From Clostridia bacterium (GTDB lineage: Bacteria; Bacillota; Clostridia; Oscillospirales; Acutalibacteraceae): DNA of 64,000 bases. The DNA is taken from contig JAFQCH010000042.1 in NCBI GenBank assembly GCA_017416485.1, positions 45,912 to 109,911 on the forward strand, given 5' to 3'. Below, piece by piece: positions 42,137-50,406 of this stretch (position 1 is its first letter; each line of letters begins with the position of its first letter). The position numbers and the translations under genes were made by a program. The notes under the pieces are model-generated. The model was not told the origin of the DNA, did not search any database, and saw only the letters and a list, made by a program, of their open reading frames with translations.

Positions 42137-42673
42137 ATGCGCAAACTGTATGACAAATTATTTACGGCACTGCGAAAAGTGAAACTGTTTGACAAAATCC
42201 TTTCCCTGCCCGTTATTTCAAAACTTGTTGAATATGAGGTGCTGATGTATCTCATTTTCGGCGTGCTTACAACCGTTGTCAACTTTGTTGTGTTCTGGCT
42301 TTGCGGCAAGATTAGAAACAGTGAACAAGTGCTGTTTACCATCGGCTCGTTTTCACTCACATGGCTTTATATTGCAAATTCGCTTGCATGGGTCATTGCA
42401 GTGCTGTTTGCATTTGTCACAAACAAACTGTTTGTGTTTGAAAGCAAAGCAACAAAGGCCTCTTCCGTTGCCAAAGAATTGTTTTCTTTCTTCGGCGCAC
42501 GCATTCTTTCGTTTGTTCTGTTTGACTGGGCAATGTTCCTGTTGCTTGTGGAAGTGTGCCACATGAATGAATATGTTGCAAAAATTATTTATTCCGTGTG
42601 TGTGATTATCTTCAATTATGTGGCAAGCAAACTCGTTGTCTTCAAAAAACGAAACAACGATACAACAAAATAA
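42137..42673 (+). CDS. GtrA family membrane protein
   Basis: 178 residues. Four TM helices typical of GtrA: YLIFGVLTTVVNFVVFWL, NSLAWVIAVLFAFVTNKLFVFES, ARILSFVLFDWAMFLLLVE and IFNYVASKLVVFKK. GtrA proteins are proposed to flip lipid-linked sugars or act in cell-wall teichoic-acid decoration. Cotranscribed with a two-component system that may respond to cell-envelope state. Confidence 0.9.
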   Translation: MRKLYDKLFTALRKVKLFDKILSLPVISKLVEYEVLMYLIFGVLTTVVNFVVFWLCGKIRNSEQVLFTIGSFSLTWLYIANSLAWVIAVLFAFVTNKLFVFESKATKASSVAKELFSFFGARILSFVLFDWAMFLLLVEVCHMNEYVAKIIYSVCVIIFNYVASKLVVFKKRNNDTTK

Positions 42674-42696
42674 AAAATTATTCTACATCAACCCCC

Positions 42697-42718
42697 CGCC
42701 CCCCAATCTTGGGGGGCG
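42697..42718. repeat. GC-rich perfect hairpin CGCCCCCCAA/TTGGGGGGCG
   Basis: 10-bp perfect stem with a 2-base spacer, without a good T-tract; part of a run of three hairpins after gtrA. Confidence 0.8.
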
Positions 42719-42734
42719 AAAAGGTGTTTTTTGT

Positions 42735-42774
42735 TATGTAAAAACTACTCACAATGTGAGCAGTTTTTTACATA
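42735..42774. repeat. 18-bp imperfect inverted repeat
   Basis: TATGTAAAAACTACTCAC / GTGAGCAGTTTTTTACATA with a 3-base loop (42735-42752/42756-42774). The 3' arm contains T6, so it may terminate gtrA transcripts. Confidence 0.8.
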
Positions 42775-42780
42775 ATAACC

Positions 42781-42822
42781 AAAAAGACAGTCCGCTTTTC
42801 TACCTGCGGCCTGTCTTTTTTT
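42781..42822 (+). terminator. Terminator before the mannosidase gene
   Basis: AAAAAGACAG, CCGC / GCGG, CTGTCTTTTT (42781-42820) followed by TT. A 14-bp stem with one mismatch. Confidence 0.85.
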
Positions 42823-42824
42823 CA

Positions 42825-42853
42825 TTGACCCGCTTTTTTAATTCTGTTATTAT
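42825..42853 (+). promoter_or_regulatory. Sigma-A promoter of the mannosidase gene
   Basis: TTGACC (42825-42830), 17 bp, TATTAT (42848-42853). Confidence 0.75.
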
Positions 42854-42901
42854 AGAAACAATGGGGAATTGCATTTTCCTCTACCGGAAAGGAGTTTTCT
42901 T

Positions 42902-45900
42902 ATGCCTATTCATTTTGACATCCCTTTTGTTGACAAGAACAATGAACGCAAAATGCTTGCAGCCCGCATCAAACAGATCATTGACCATCTTGCAGGCAGA
43001 ATTTTCACCGACAGTGAAAATACGGGTGACTTTTTATTCCGTGACGGGCAGTCCGATATTTCAAAAATAAACGACGGCGAATGGACTGCATTCGGCAAAG
43101 ACGATTTCTGGGGATACAAGGAACAATACTGCTGGTTCAAACAGAGCGTGACCGTTCCTGATCGCTTTGCAGGCAAAACAGTCGTCTATGACATCACGCC
43201 CTTCCCTTCTTTCCGTTGGGAAAACAGAGCACAGCAGTTTATTGTGTTCGTCAACGGAAAAATGGTGCAAGGTGTTGACATGAACCACACCTATATTATT
43301 CTCGAAGAAAACGCAAAGGGCGGAGAAAGCTATGACATCGCGCTGAATGCCTATTGCGACGATTGGGAATACAGAGGTCCCACGCAGCTTTGCGCCAACC
43401 TCAAGGTCATCGACAACGATATTGCCGCTTTGTACTATGACCTGCTGACCCCGTGGGAAACCGCCCACCTTTACAGCCACGACGACTTACAGCGTGTGGA
43501 TATTGTCAAACATCTCAACAATGCAGTCAATCTGCTCGAACTGAATACAGCTGATTATGCCGTATTCAAAGAAAGCGTTGCCCAAGCACGCGCATATATT
43601 GAAGAAAATATTTACGGTGTTGACAACGGTGTTTACACTTCTGCCATCGGTCACACGCACATTGACACCGCATGGCTGTGGAGACTGCGTCAGACCCGCG
43701 ACAAAACGGGCAGATCCTTTGCAACGGTCATCAACCTCATGCGTGAATACAAGGACTATAAGTTCATGTCTCCGCAGGCACAGCTTTATGATTTTGTGAA
43801 GCAGGATTATCCCGAACTTTACGAAGAAATCAAGCAGATGATCAAGGAAGGTCGCTGGGAAGCAGAAGGCAGCATGTGGGTTGAATCCGACACAAACGTC
43901 GTTTCCGGCGAATCGCTTGTCCGCCAGTTCCTTGTCGGCAAACGCTTCTTCAAAGACGAATTCGGTGTTGACAACAAGATCATGTGGCTGCCTGACGTAT
44001 TCGGTTATTCGGGTGCTCTGCCGCAGATCATGAAAAAAGCCGACATCGACTACTTCATGACCACCAAAATTTCATGGAATGAATACAACAAATTCCCCTT
44101 TGACACTTTCATGTGGAAAGGCATTGACGGAACGGAAATTCTGTCGCACTTTATCCCGAGCCTGCGAGCCAATGAAAAAGAGCGATTCCAGACCACCTAC
44201 AATGCAGACCTTACTCCCGATCAGATTATCGGCGGCTGGCAGCGATATTCAAACAAAGACCTCAACCGCAATGTGCTTTGCTCCTTCGGTCACGGTGACG
44301 GCGGTGGCGGACCGACCAGAGGTATGCTCGAAAAAGGCATTCGTATGGCAAAGGGCATTCAGGGCTGTCCGAATGTGAAAATGGAATTCGCCCGCGATTA
44401 TTTTGACCGCCTTGCCGAAGAAGTCAAAGGCAGTGACCGTCTTCCCAAATGGGCAGGCGAACTGTATCTTGAATTCCACAGAGGTACCCTCACCGCACAG
44501 GCAAGAAACAAGAAATACAACCGCAAGAGTGAGCTTCTGTATCACGATGCGGAAACCATCTGCAAGCTTGCACAGGTGCTGACGGGCGCGGATTACCCCG
44601 CCGCAGAAATCCTCGAAGCATGGAAAATTATTCTTCTGAATCAGTTCCATGACATCATCCCCGGCTCGTCCATTGCCGCAGTTTATGAGGATTCCAAAGA
44701 ACAGTACGAAACCATTCTTGCCGACGGCAGAGGTCTTATTGACAAAGCCCTCACGGCTATTACGGACGGAATCTGTGTCAAGGAAGACAGCGTAGTTGTG
44801 TTCAACACCCTCGGTTTTGACAGAACGGATGTTGTGCTTTGCGACCTGCCCGACGGCGTTTGCGTTTATGACACCGACGGCACCGCCCTGCCCACACAAA
44901 AAACCTACGACGGCAAGACCGCATTCCTTGCCAGGAATATTCCCGCCAAGGGCTACAAAACCTTTGCCCTCAAAGCGGGTACTTCCTGTGTCTGCGGTGC
45001 ACTTGACTTTGCAGATAATACCGTAGACAACGCATTCTACACCGTTGTGTTTGATGCGAATATGAACATCGCTTCCATGCTCCACAAAAAAAGCGGCAGA
45101 TTGGTTGCGCCCGAAGGACAGCTTCTGAACCGCCTGATCGCCTACGAAGACAGACCGCACAACCACGAAGCATGGGATATCAAGTGCTATTATGACGAAA
45201 AATACTGGTATGTGGATGATGTTACTTCCTGCGAAGTCATTGAAAGCGGTGCCGTACGTATGGTCATCAAAGTCGTGCGTCCGTTCAACCTTTCCACCAT
45301 TGAACAGTACTTTATCTTCTATCCGCATTCCGACCGCTTCGATATTTTCTATGACATCGACTGGAAAGAAAAGAACATTGCCCTCAAGGCAGACTACCCC
45401 GTGGATGTCAATGCAGTCAAGGCAACATTTGACATTCAGTTCGGCAACCTTGAACGCACCGCCCACAACAACACCACATGGGATTTTGCACAGTTTGAAG
45501 TCTGCGGCCATAAATGGGCAGACCTTTCGGACAACAGCTTCGGTCTTTCGGTGCTTAACGACTGCAAGTACGGCTGGACGGTCAAGGACGGTCACATCAA
45601 GCCGACCCTGCTTCGTTGTGCCACCACCCCCAACCACCTGCAGGACCGTGAACGCCATACCTTTACCTTTGCCGTTTATGCCCACAGCGGTGCCGTTTCC
45701 GGCAGTGATGTTGTCAATCAAGGTTACAGCCTGAACGTGCCGCTGTATGCAAAGAAAGCAAATGCCCACGAAGGTGCACTTGCCGACAGCTTCTCGCTGA
45801 TTGCGGCAGATGCAGCCAATATCTGCATTGAAACCGTAAAGAAAGCAGAAGACAGCGATGCTGTGATTGTCCGCCTGTACGAAACCTGGAACAAGGAAAC

Positions 45901-46051
45901 CGTTACATGGCTGTCTTTCGGAAAGCAAGTCAAAGAAATCAGCGAATGCAACCTGCTGGAAGAAAAGGACGAAGCATTGAAAGTATGCGACAACAAGCTG
46001 CCCCTGCGCTTCAAGCCCTTTGAAATCAAGACCCTTAAAATCACATTCTGA
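42902..46051 (+). CDS. GH38 alpha-mannosidase
   Basis: 1049 residues from ATG 42902 (AAAGGAG upstream). N-terminal beta domain, then the GH38 catalytic domain: zinc-binding GHTHIDTAWLWRLR (His251, Asp255), the nucleophile Asp365 in WLPDVFGYSGALPQ, and HGDGGGGPT; then the large beta-sandwich C-terminal domains (YFIFYPHSDRFDIFYDIDW). Cleaves alpha-mannosides retaining the anomeric state. No signal peptide, so it should work on imported oligosaccharides in the cytoplasm. Length agrees with type II/III bacterial enzymes. Confidence 0.96.
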   Translation: MPIHFDIPFVDKNNERKMLAARIKQIIDHLAGRIFTDSENTGDFLFRDGQSDISKINDGEWTAFGKDDFWGYKEQYCWFKQSVTVPDRFAGKTVVYDITPFPSFRWENRAQQFIVFVNGKMVQGVDMNHTYIILEENAKGGESYDIALNAYCDDWEYRGPTQLCANLKVIDNDIAALYYDLLTPWETAHLYSHDDLQRVDIVKHLNNAVNLLELNTADYAVFKESVAQARAYIEENIYGVDNGVYTSAIGHTHIDTAWLWRLRQTRDKTGRSFATVINLMREYKDYKFMSPQAQLYDFVKQDYPELYEEIKQMIKEGRWEAEGSMWVESDTNVVSGESLVRQFLVGKRFFKDEFGVDNKIMWLPDVFGYSGALPQIMKKADIDYFMTTKISWNEYNKFPFDTFMWKGIDGTEILSHFIPSLRANEKERFQTTYNADLTPDQIIGGWQRYSNKDLNRNVLCSFGHGDGGGGPTRGMLEKGIRMAKGIQGCPNVKMEFARDYFDRLAEEVKGSDRLPKWAGELYLEFHRGTLTAQARNKKYNRKSELLYHDAETICKLAQVLTGADYPAAEILEAWKIILLNQFHDIIPGSSIAAVYEDSKEQYETILADGRGLIDKALTAITDGICVKEDSVVVFNTLGFDRTDVVLCDLPDGVCVYDTDGTALPTQKTYDGKTAFLARNIPAKGYKTFALKAGTSCVCGALDFADNTVDNAFYTVVFDANMNIASMLHKKSGRLVAPEGQLLNRLIAYEDRPHNHEAWDIKCYYDEKYWYVDDVTSCEVIESGAVRMVIKVVRPFNLSTIEQYFIFYPHSDRFDIFYDIDWKEKNIALKADYPVDVNAVKATFDIQFGNLERTAHNNTTWDFAQFEVCGHKWADLSDNSFGLSVLNDCKYGWTVKDGHIKPTLLRCATTPNHLQDRERHTFTFAVYAHSGAVSGSDVVNQGYSLNVPLYAKKANAHEGALADSFSLIAADAANICIETVKKAEDSDAVIVRLYETWNKETVTWLSFGKQVKEISECNLLEEKDEALKVCDNKLPLRFKPFEIKTLKITF

Positions 46052-46060
46052 ACCTGAAAC

Positions 46061-46095
46061 ACGGGGAGTGACTCAACCCACTCCCCGTACTTTCT
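46061..46095 (+). terminator. Terminator after the mannosidase gene
   Basis: ACGGGGAGTG-ACTCAACC-CACTCCCCGT (46061-46088), perfect stem, weak tail ACTTTCT. May be partial readthrough into the next gene. Confidence 0.7.
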
Positions 46096-46107
46096 GCCTG
46101 AAAACAT

Positions 46108-47001
46108 ATGAAATATCTTGAAAAACACCCTATGATCATGGTGATCGTCGGCGTTGTCGGCGTTTCACTGTCTGCGATTTTAGTCCGCTTTTCCGATGCA
46201 CCGTCGAGTGTCACTGCCGCGTGGCGGCTTTTGTGCACGGTAGCATTGCTTTCCCCCGTTGTGTTCGGCAAAAAGGAAGTGCGCACGGAATTACTTCATC
46301 TTCCTAAAAAAGAACTGTTGTTGAGCGTGCTCAGCGGTGTATTTTTAGCTGTGCACTTTGCACTTTGGTTTGAGTCGCTGCAACACACATCCGTTGCAAG
46401 TTCGACCACCATTGTGTGCACGGACGTGATATGGGTTTCGCTCGGCTTCTGTTTGTTTTTAAAAGGAAAACTGACCTGGAAAGCCGTGCTTGCCATTGCC
46501 GCAACCTTCGGCGGCAGTGTGCTGATTGCGCTTGCGGACACCACCGCAGGCATCGGGCTTTACGGCATATTGCTTGCGCTGTTTGCCGCGATTGCCGCTT
46601 CTGTTTACACCCTCATCGGCAGAATCGTAAGAGAAACCGTCTCCACCACCGTTTACACCTACACCGTATATGTCAGCTGTGCGGTCATGCTGCTCTTGTT
46701 TTGTGCATTTCAGAAACAAAACCCCATTGATTACGGTGCAAAAACCGTTCTTGTCGGGCTTGCGCTTGCCGTAGCTTCGACCTTATTGGGGCACAGTGCG
46801 TTCAGTTGGTGCTTAAAATACCTGTCCCCCTCGTTCATCACTGCCGCAAAACTGTGCGAACCCGTCGGCGCCGCCATACTCGCGGTATTTCTGTTCAGGG
46901 AATATCCCACATGGCTGACCGTTGCGGGTAGTGTGATTATTCTTGTGAGCGTCTATTTTTACTCCCGCCTTGAAAGAAAAGAAGAACAAAAGGAGCATTA
47001 A
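46108..47001 (+). CDS. EamA/DMT-family transporter
   Basis: 297 residues, 10 TM helices in two five-helix halves (MIMVIVGVVGVSLSAILVRFSDAP; VAWRLL-type helix; TTIVCTDVIWVSLGF; then AKLCEPVGAAILAVFLFREYP). Drug/metabolite exporter superfamily. No clear RBS precedes the ATG; transcription probably comes from the mannosidase side. It ends 1 bp before the next gene. Substrate unknown. Confidence 0.88.
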   Translation: MKYLEKHPMIMVIVGVVGVSLSAILVRFSDAPSSVTAAWRLLCTVALLSPVVFGKKEVRTELLHLPKKELLLSVLSGVFLAVHFALWFESLQHTSVASSTTIVCTDVIWVSLGFCLFLKGKLTWKAVLAIAATFGGSVLIALADTTAGIGLYGILLALFAAIAASVYTLIGRIVRETVSTTVYTYTVYVSCAVMLLLFCAFQKQNPIDYGAKTVLVGLALAVASTLLGHSAFSWCLKYLSPSFITAAKLCEPVGAAILAVFLFREYPTWLTVAGSVIILVSVYFYSRLERKEEQKEH

Positions 47002-47002
47002 C

Positions 47003-48154
47003 ATGAAAAAATTATTCTGCATTTTGCTTTCTTGCCTGCTGTGCGTGGCATTCCTGCCTCTGTTTGCATCGGCTGAAACCACAAACAAATCTCTGCAATT
47101 CAACGAAAACGGTGAATTCAGAATCGTCATTTTCTCTGACATTCAGGACAACGAAGATGTGGAAGAATCCACCCTGCAGCTCATGCGTGAAACACTTGAC
47201 AAATACACAGCCGATCTTGTCATTTTTTTGGGTGACAACAGCGTGGACAGATCGCTTGACGGCTATGCAAAATCCGTTGAAGCTTTTACACTTCCTTGCC
47301 GTGAACGCAACATCCCCCATGCGTTTGTTTTCGGCAACCATGATACCGAACTGGATGCAACACCCGAAGAATTGCTCGATATTTACAAGCAATTCGGTAC
47401 GATGACCTATGATGCAGATCCCGATTTGTACGGTTGCGGCAACTGCAATATCCCGATTTTGTCTTCCGACGGCACAAAGACCGCATTCAACCTGTGGCTG
47501 ATTGACAGCGGCTCTGCCAATCCCGACAAAGAAACGGGCGGTTATGACTATGTGCGTGAAGATCAGATTGAATGGTACAAAACCACCGCCGCAAAATTAA
47601 AAGCCGAAAACGGTGGAGAAGTTGTTCCTGCCATGCTGTTTCAGCACATTATCATGCCCGAAGTTTACGAAACACTGTATCCCAAACTTCCCTTTACGGC
47701 AGGCAAGGATTACACGATTGAAGGAAAAACCTACTTCCCCGTGCCGTTCTTCAACCGCCATGCAGGCATTATTTTAGAGCCCTGCAGCCCTCCCTTTGTG
47801 AACGGCGGTGAAATGGATGCGCTGCTTGAAACGGGCGATGTGATTGCCGCCTTCTTCGGCCATGACCATGTGAATGACTTTGTGACCGATTGCTACGGCA
47901 TTGCCTTCCACAATGTGCCCACGGTGGGTTGCAATGCCTATTCCGATGCCATTTCAAGAGGCTCGGGATTGATTACCCTGCACGAAGATGATATTGAAAA
48001 TTATGATTATCAGATGATTTATCACTTCGACATGGCACTTGAAGAAGGCTCACTTCTTCCCGGAATCGAAGGCAGAGAAAGCACCTTCTACTATAAACTT
48101 GTCAAATTCTTCCGTCAGAAGATTCTGGACGGCTTCCACAATCTGTTTCTGTAA
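47003..48154 (+). CDS. Secreted calcineurin-like metallophosphoesterase
   Basis: 383 residues from ATG 47003 (AAGGAGC upstream). Signal peptide (ends FASAE). Phosphoesterase motifs in order: FSDIQDNED (D-x-H replaced by D-x-Q), IFLGDNSVD (GDN), FVFGNHDTELD (GNHD), LFQHIIMPEVY and FFGHDHVND (GHDH). It resembles Icc/purple-acid-like secreted phosphatases. The first metal motif lacks the usual His, as in the PhoD/Icc-related group with DIQ. C-terminus helical. Confidence 0.9.
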   Translation: MKKLFCILLSCLLCVAFLPLFASAETTNKSLQFNENGEFRIVIFSDIQDNEDVEESTLQLMRETLDKYTADLVIFLGDNSVDRSLDGYAKSVEAFTLPCRERNIPHAFVFGNHDTELDATPEELLDIYKQFGTMTYDADPDLYGCGNCNIPILSSDGTKTAFNLWLIDSGSANPDKETGGYDYVREDQIEWYKTTAAKLKAENGGEVVPAMLFQHIIMPEVYETLYPKLPFTAGKDYTIEGKTYFPVPFFNRHAGIILEPCSPPFVNGGEMDALLETGDVIAAFFGHDHVNDFVTDCYGIAFHNVPTVGCNAYSDAISRGSGLITLHEDDIENYDYQMIYHFDMALEEGSLLPGIEGRESTFYYKLVKFFRQKILDGFHNLFL

Positions 48155-48160
48155 AAAGTC

Positions 48161-48200
48161 AAGGAGCTGCAAAAAACAGCTCCTTCGGTTTTTTTATTCA
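48161..48200. terminator. Bidirectional terminator
   Basis: AAGGAGCTG-CAAAAAA-CAGCTCCTT (48161-48185) with CGGTTTTTTT on the plus side and a T-rich tail on the minus side; separates convergent genes. Confidence 0.88.
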
Positions 48201-48655
48201 CTTTGGGTGGATTCCATTGTGCTTTCGACCGGCTCCTGAATATACAGATCAAATGCATTGATATCCGCAACATCACCGACATACTCCACTTTAATTGCCG
48301 AGTCCGTATCCGACAGCGGCACACCCATTTCCACATAATAAACGGTTTCGCCGTCCTCATTGACCTGCTCGGAAATATTGAGTTCTGTTTCGGTCTTTTT
48401 GCCGTTTACAAAAACATACGCTTTCCCGGCAATCAGATCAATCGTTTCTACAACGGAATTTACAATTTCACCGTCTGTCGCGGCATAAGCCACCGCACCG
48501 AGGGCAAACAGAACACTGATCGCCACCGCCGCGATGATAAGTGTTTTTCGCCATGCAAAACCTTGCTTTTTTTCTTTCATGGTCATCATCCTTTCCATTG
48601 TTTCATCGGCAGGATGAATGTCTGCAAAGGTTGCAATATACTGTTTTTTACTCAT
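48194..48655 (-). CDS. Anti-sigma-factor-like membrane protein
   Basis: 153 residues from ATG 48655, which lies in the last codons of the sigma gene (ATGAGTAA overlap). N-terminal ~35 cytoplasmic residues (SKKQYIATFADIHPADETME), one TM (TLIIAAVAISVLFALGAVAY), then an outside domain (EIVNSVVETIDLIAGKAYVFVN, VYYVEMGVPLSDTDSAIKV) and an acidic tail. Position, overlap and topology are those of an anti-sigma partner. No ZAS zinc motif is visible. Confidence 0.75.
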   Translation of the reverse strand: MSKKQYIATFADIHPADETMERMMTMKEKKQGFAWRKTLIIAAVAISVLFALGAVAYAATDGEIVNSVVETIDLIAGKAYVFVNGKKTETELNISEQVNEDGETVYYVEMGVPLSDTDSAIKVEYVGDVADINAFDLYIQEPVESTMESTQSE

Positions 48656-49133
48656 CGATCCATGCATCCCCCAATCGTTCTTTCAATGTGTTTCTGGCAC
48701 GGTTTAATCTTGTTTTTACTGCCGACTCTTTCATTTTCAGCATTTTGGCTATGTCCTTGACGGACAGGTCTTCGTAGTAAAACAAGTGAATGACCGCGCG
48801 TTCTTTTTTTGACAGTTGCATTACAGCCCTGTACAGATCTGCTTTTTCGCTACTGTCCATCTCGGCAGATGAAACAAAAACACAGTCATCAATATTGATA
48901 TGCTGCCTGAACGGATGCTTTATATAATTTTTGCTTTCGTTCACGCACACGGCTGTCAGCCATTTATCCAGATGCGTTTCATCGGAAAAAGGTTTCGGAT
49001 ATTTCCACAATTTCAGGAATACATTTTGCAGAATATCTTCGGCGTCGTATGTATTTTTTACAAATGAAAGTGCAATGAGATACAACCGTTGGCTGTTGTG
49101 CTGCACGACATTTGTAAATTCTTCTTCTGTCAT
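48648..49133 (-). CDS. ECF-type RNA polymerase sigma factor
   Basis: 161 residues. Region 2 (YLIALSFVKNTYDAEDILQNVFLKLWKY) and region 4 (LSKKERAVIHLFYYEDLSVKDIAKMLKMKESAVKTRLNRARNTLKE) are clear. Group IV sigma factor, probably held by the membrane protein coded downstream, with which it overlaps by 8 bp. Upstream lie TGTAACC (49231-49225), which is ECF -35-like, and TGAAAGGTCCTTTCA (49183-49197), a palindrome. Confidence 0.93.
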   Translation of the reverse strand: MTEEEFTNVVQHNSQRLYLIALSFVKNTYDAEDILQNVFLKLWKYPKPFSDETHLDKWLTAVCVNESKNYIKHPFRQHINIDDCVFVSSAEMDSSEKADLYRAVMQLSKKERAVIHLFYYEDLSVKDIAKMLKMKESAVKTRLNRARNTLKERLGDAWIDE

Positions 49134-49182
49134 TGTTTCACCGCCTGTAAAAAACGGGTTCGGCTTGCCCCCGCAACCCTAT

Positions 49183-49231
49183 TGAAAGGTCCTTTCACTT
49201 ATATAACAACCGAAAGGCATAAAAGGTTACA
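49183..49231 (-). promoter_or_regulatory. Putative autoregulatory promoter region of the ECF sigma gene
   Basis: Minus strand TGTAACC (49231-49225) followed about 20 bp on by TATATAAG, and a 15-bp palindrome TGAAAGG-A-CCTTTCA (49197-49183). ECF promoters often use a TGTAAC-like -35; the assignment is by eye only. Confidence 0.4.
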
Positions 49232-49280
49232 GAAAAAACGGATTCACATTGCAAAAAACAATGGAATCCGTTTTTTCTGC
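49230..49280 (-). terminator. ppa terminator
   Basis: CAGAAAAAACGGATTC / GAATCCGTTTTTTCTG (49279-49264/49245-49230) with inner CATTG/CAATG. The T6 lies in the 3' arm. It is just upstream of the ECF promoter. Confidence 0.85.
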
Positions 49281-49282
49281 TA

Positions 49283-49813
49283 TTATTTGCAATAGGTATC
49301 CACGTAGCAATCAATGGACTTCTGAATGATTTCTTCGGCTTCTTTGGCGCCTTTGAGTTCATTGACGGCAGTGTCCTTGTCTTCAAGTTCCTTGTAAACA
49401 CGGAAGAAGTGCATCATTTCGTCAAAGACATGGCGGGGCAGTTGCGAAATGTCGGTGTAGGTGTTGTAGTTGGGATCGTTGAACGGGATGCAGACGATTT
49501 TTTCATCGTATCTGCCCGAGTCGATCATGGTGATAACACCGATGGGATAGCAACGCACTTCCGTTAAGGGACGGATAGGCTCGGAGCAGAGAATCATAAC
49601 ATCCATCGGATCAAGGTCATCGGCATAGGTACGGGGAATAAAACCGTAGTTTGCGGGGTAATGAGTGGATGTGTAAAGGATTCTGTCCAGGCGCAGAAGA
49701 CCCGTTTCCTTATCGAGCTCATACTTGCACTTGCTGCCTTTGGAGATTTCAACAACGGCAATAAAATCCCTTGCCGTGATGCGTTTGGGGCTGATGTCAT
49801 GCCAGATATTCAT
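49283..49813 (-). CDS. ppa: Inorganic pyrophosphatase, family I
   Basis: 176 residues. [44 protein letters not shown] (signature DLDPMD) and [14 protein letters not shown] show the soluble Mg-dependent family I. Many Firmicutes instead use family II (PpaC). Removes PPi in the cytoplasm. It is 2 bp from the engB stop, in the same operon. Confidence 0.96.
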   Translation of the reverse strand: MNIWHDISPKRITARDFIAVVEISKGSKCKYELDKETGLLRLDRILYTSTHYPANYGFIPRTYADDLDPMDVMILCSEPIRPLTEVRCYPIGVITMIDSGRYDEKIVCIPFNDPNYNTYTDISQLPRHVFDEMMHFFRVYKELEDKDTAVNELKGAKEAEEIIQKSIDCYVDTYCK

Positions 49814-49815
49814 AA

Positions 49816-50406
49816 TTATTCTTCCTCTCTTTGTTCGTTCAGTGCGGCTTCGATGCGGGCTTTGAGAGCCTCCACACCTTCCCCGTTTTCAGATGAAAAT
49901 GCAATGGTTTCCAAACCGGGCAGTTCTTCTGGAATTTCTTTTTCGCGTTTTGCACGCTCGGTCTTTTTGAGTTTGTCGCTCTTGGTCAGAGCAATCACAA
50001 AGGGCACCCCTGCCGCGGTCAGAAAATCGATCATCGTGCGGTCATCTGCGGTGGGTTTGTGGCGCATATCCACAAGTTGCACAACGAGTTTTATGTTGCG
50101 GTCTGACTGAAAATAGCCTTCCATGAGGTTGCTCCAACGGCGAATCTCATCCCCCGATCGCTTGGCATAGCCGTAGCCGGGCAGATCCGCAAAACGTACA
50201 TCTTCACAACGAAAGAAGTTGACCGTTGTGGTTTTCCCGGGCACGGAACTGACACGCGCAAGATTTTTGCGATTGAACAACTTGTTGATCAGCGACGATT
50301 TGCCGACATTGGAACGACCCGAAAACACGATTTCGGGCAAATCGGACACGGGCAACTGCTTCGCCGTGCCGTAAGAGGCTTCAAAGGTTACATTATTGTA
50401 ATTCAC
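49816..50406 (-). CDS. engB: Ribosome biogenesis GTPase EngB/YsxC
   Basis: 196 residues. G1 [17 protein letters not shown]2/G3 [11 protein letters not shown] and [13 protein letters not shown]4 ALTKSDKL. Needed for 50S assembly. Overlaps the 3' end of lon by 14 bp, the lon-ysxC order seen in B. subtilis. Confidence 0.97.
   Translation of the reverse strand: MNYNNVTFEASYGTAKQLPVSDLPEIVFSGRSNVGKSSLINKLFNRKNLARVSSVPGKTTTVNFFRCEDVRFADLPGYGYAKRSGDEIRRWSNLMEGYFQSDRNIKLVVQLVDMRHKPTADDRTMIDFLTAAGVPFVIALTKSDKLKKTERAKREKEIPEELPGLETIAFSSENGEGVEALKARIEAALNEQREEE

Noticed and set aside
44249..45928. Long minus-strand open frame opposite the alpha-mannosidase
   Set aside because: Shadow frame; composition is His/Cys/Phe-rich without domains, while the plus-strand GH38 is complete.
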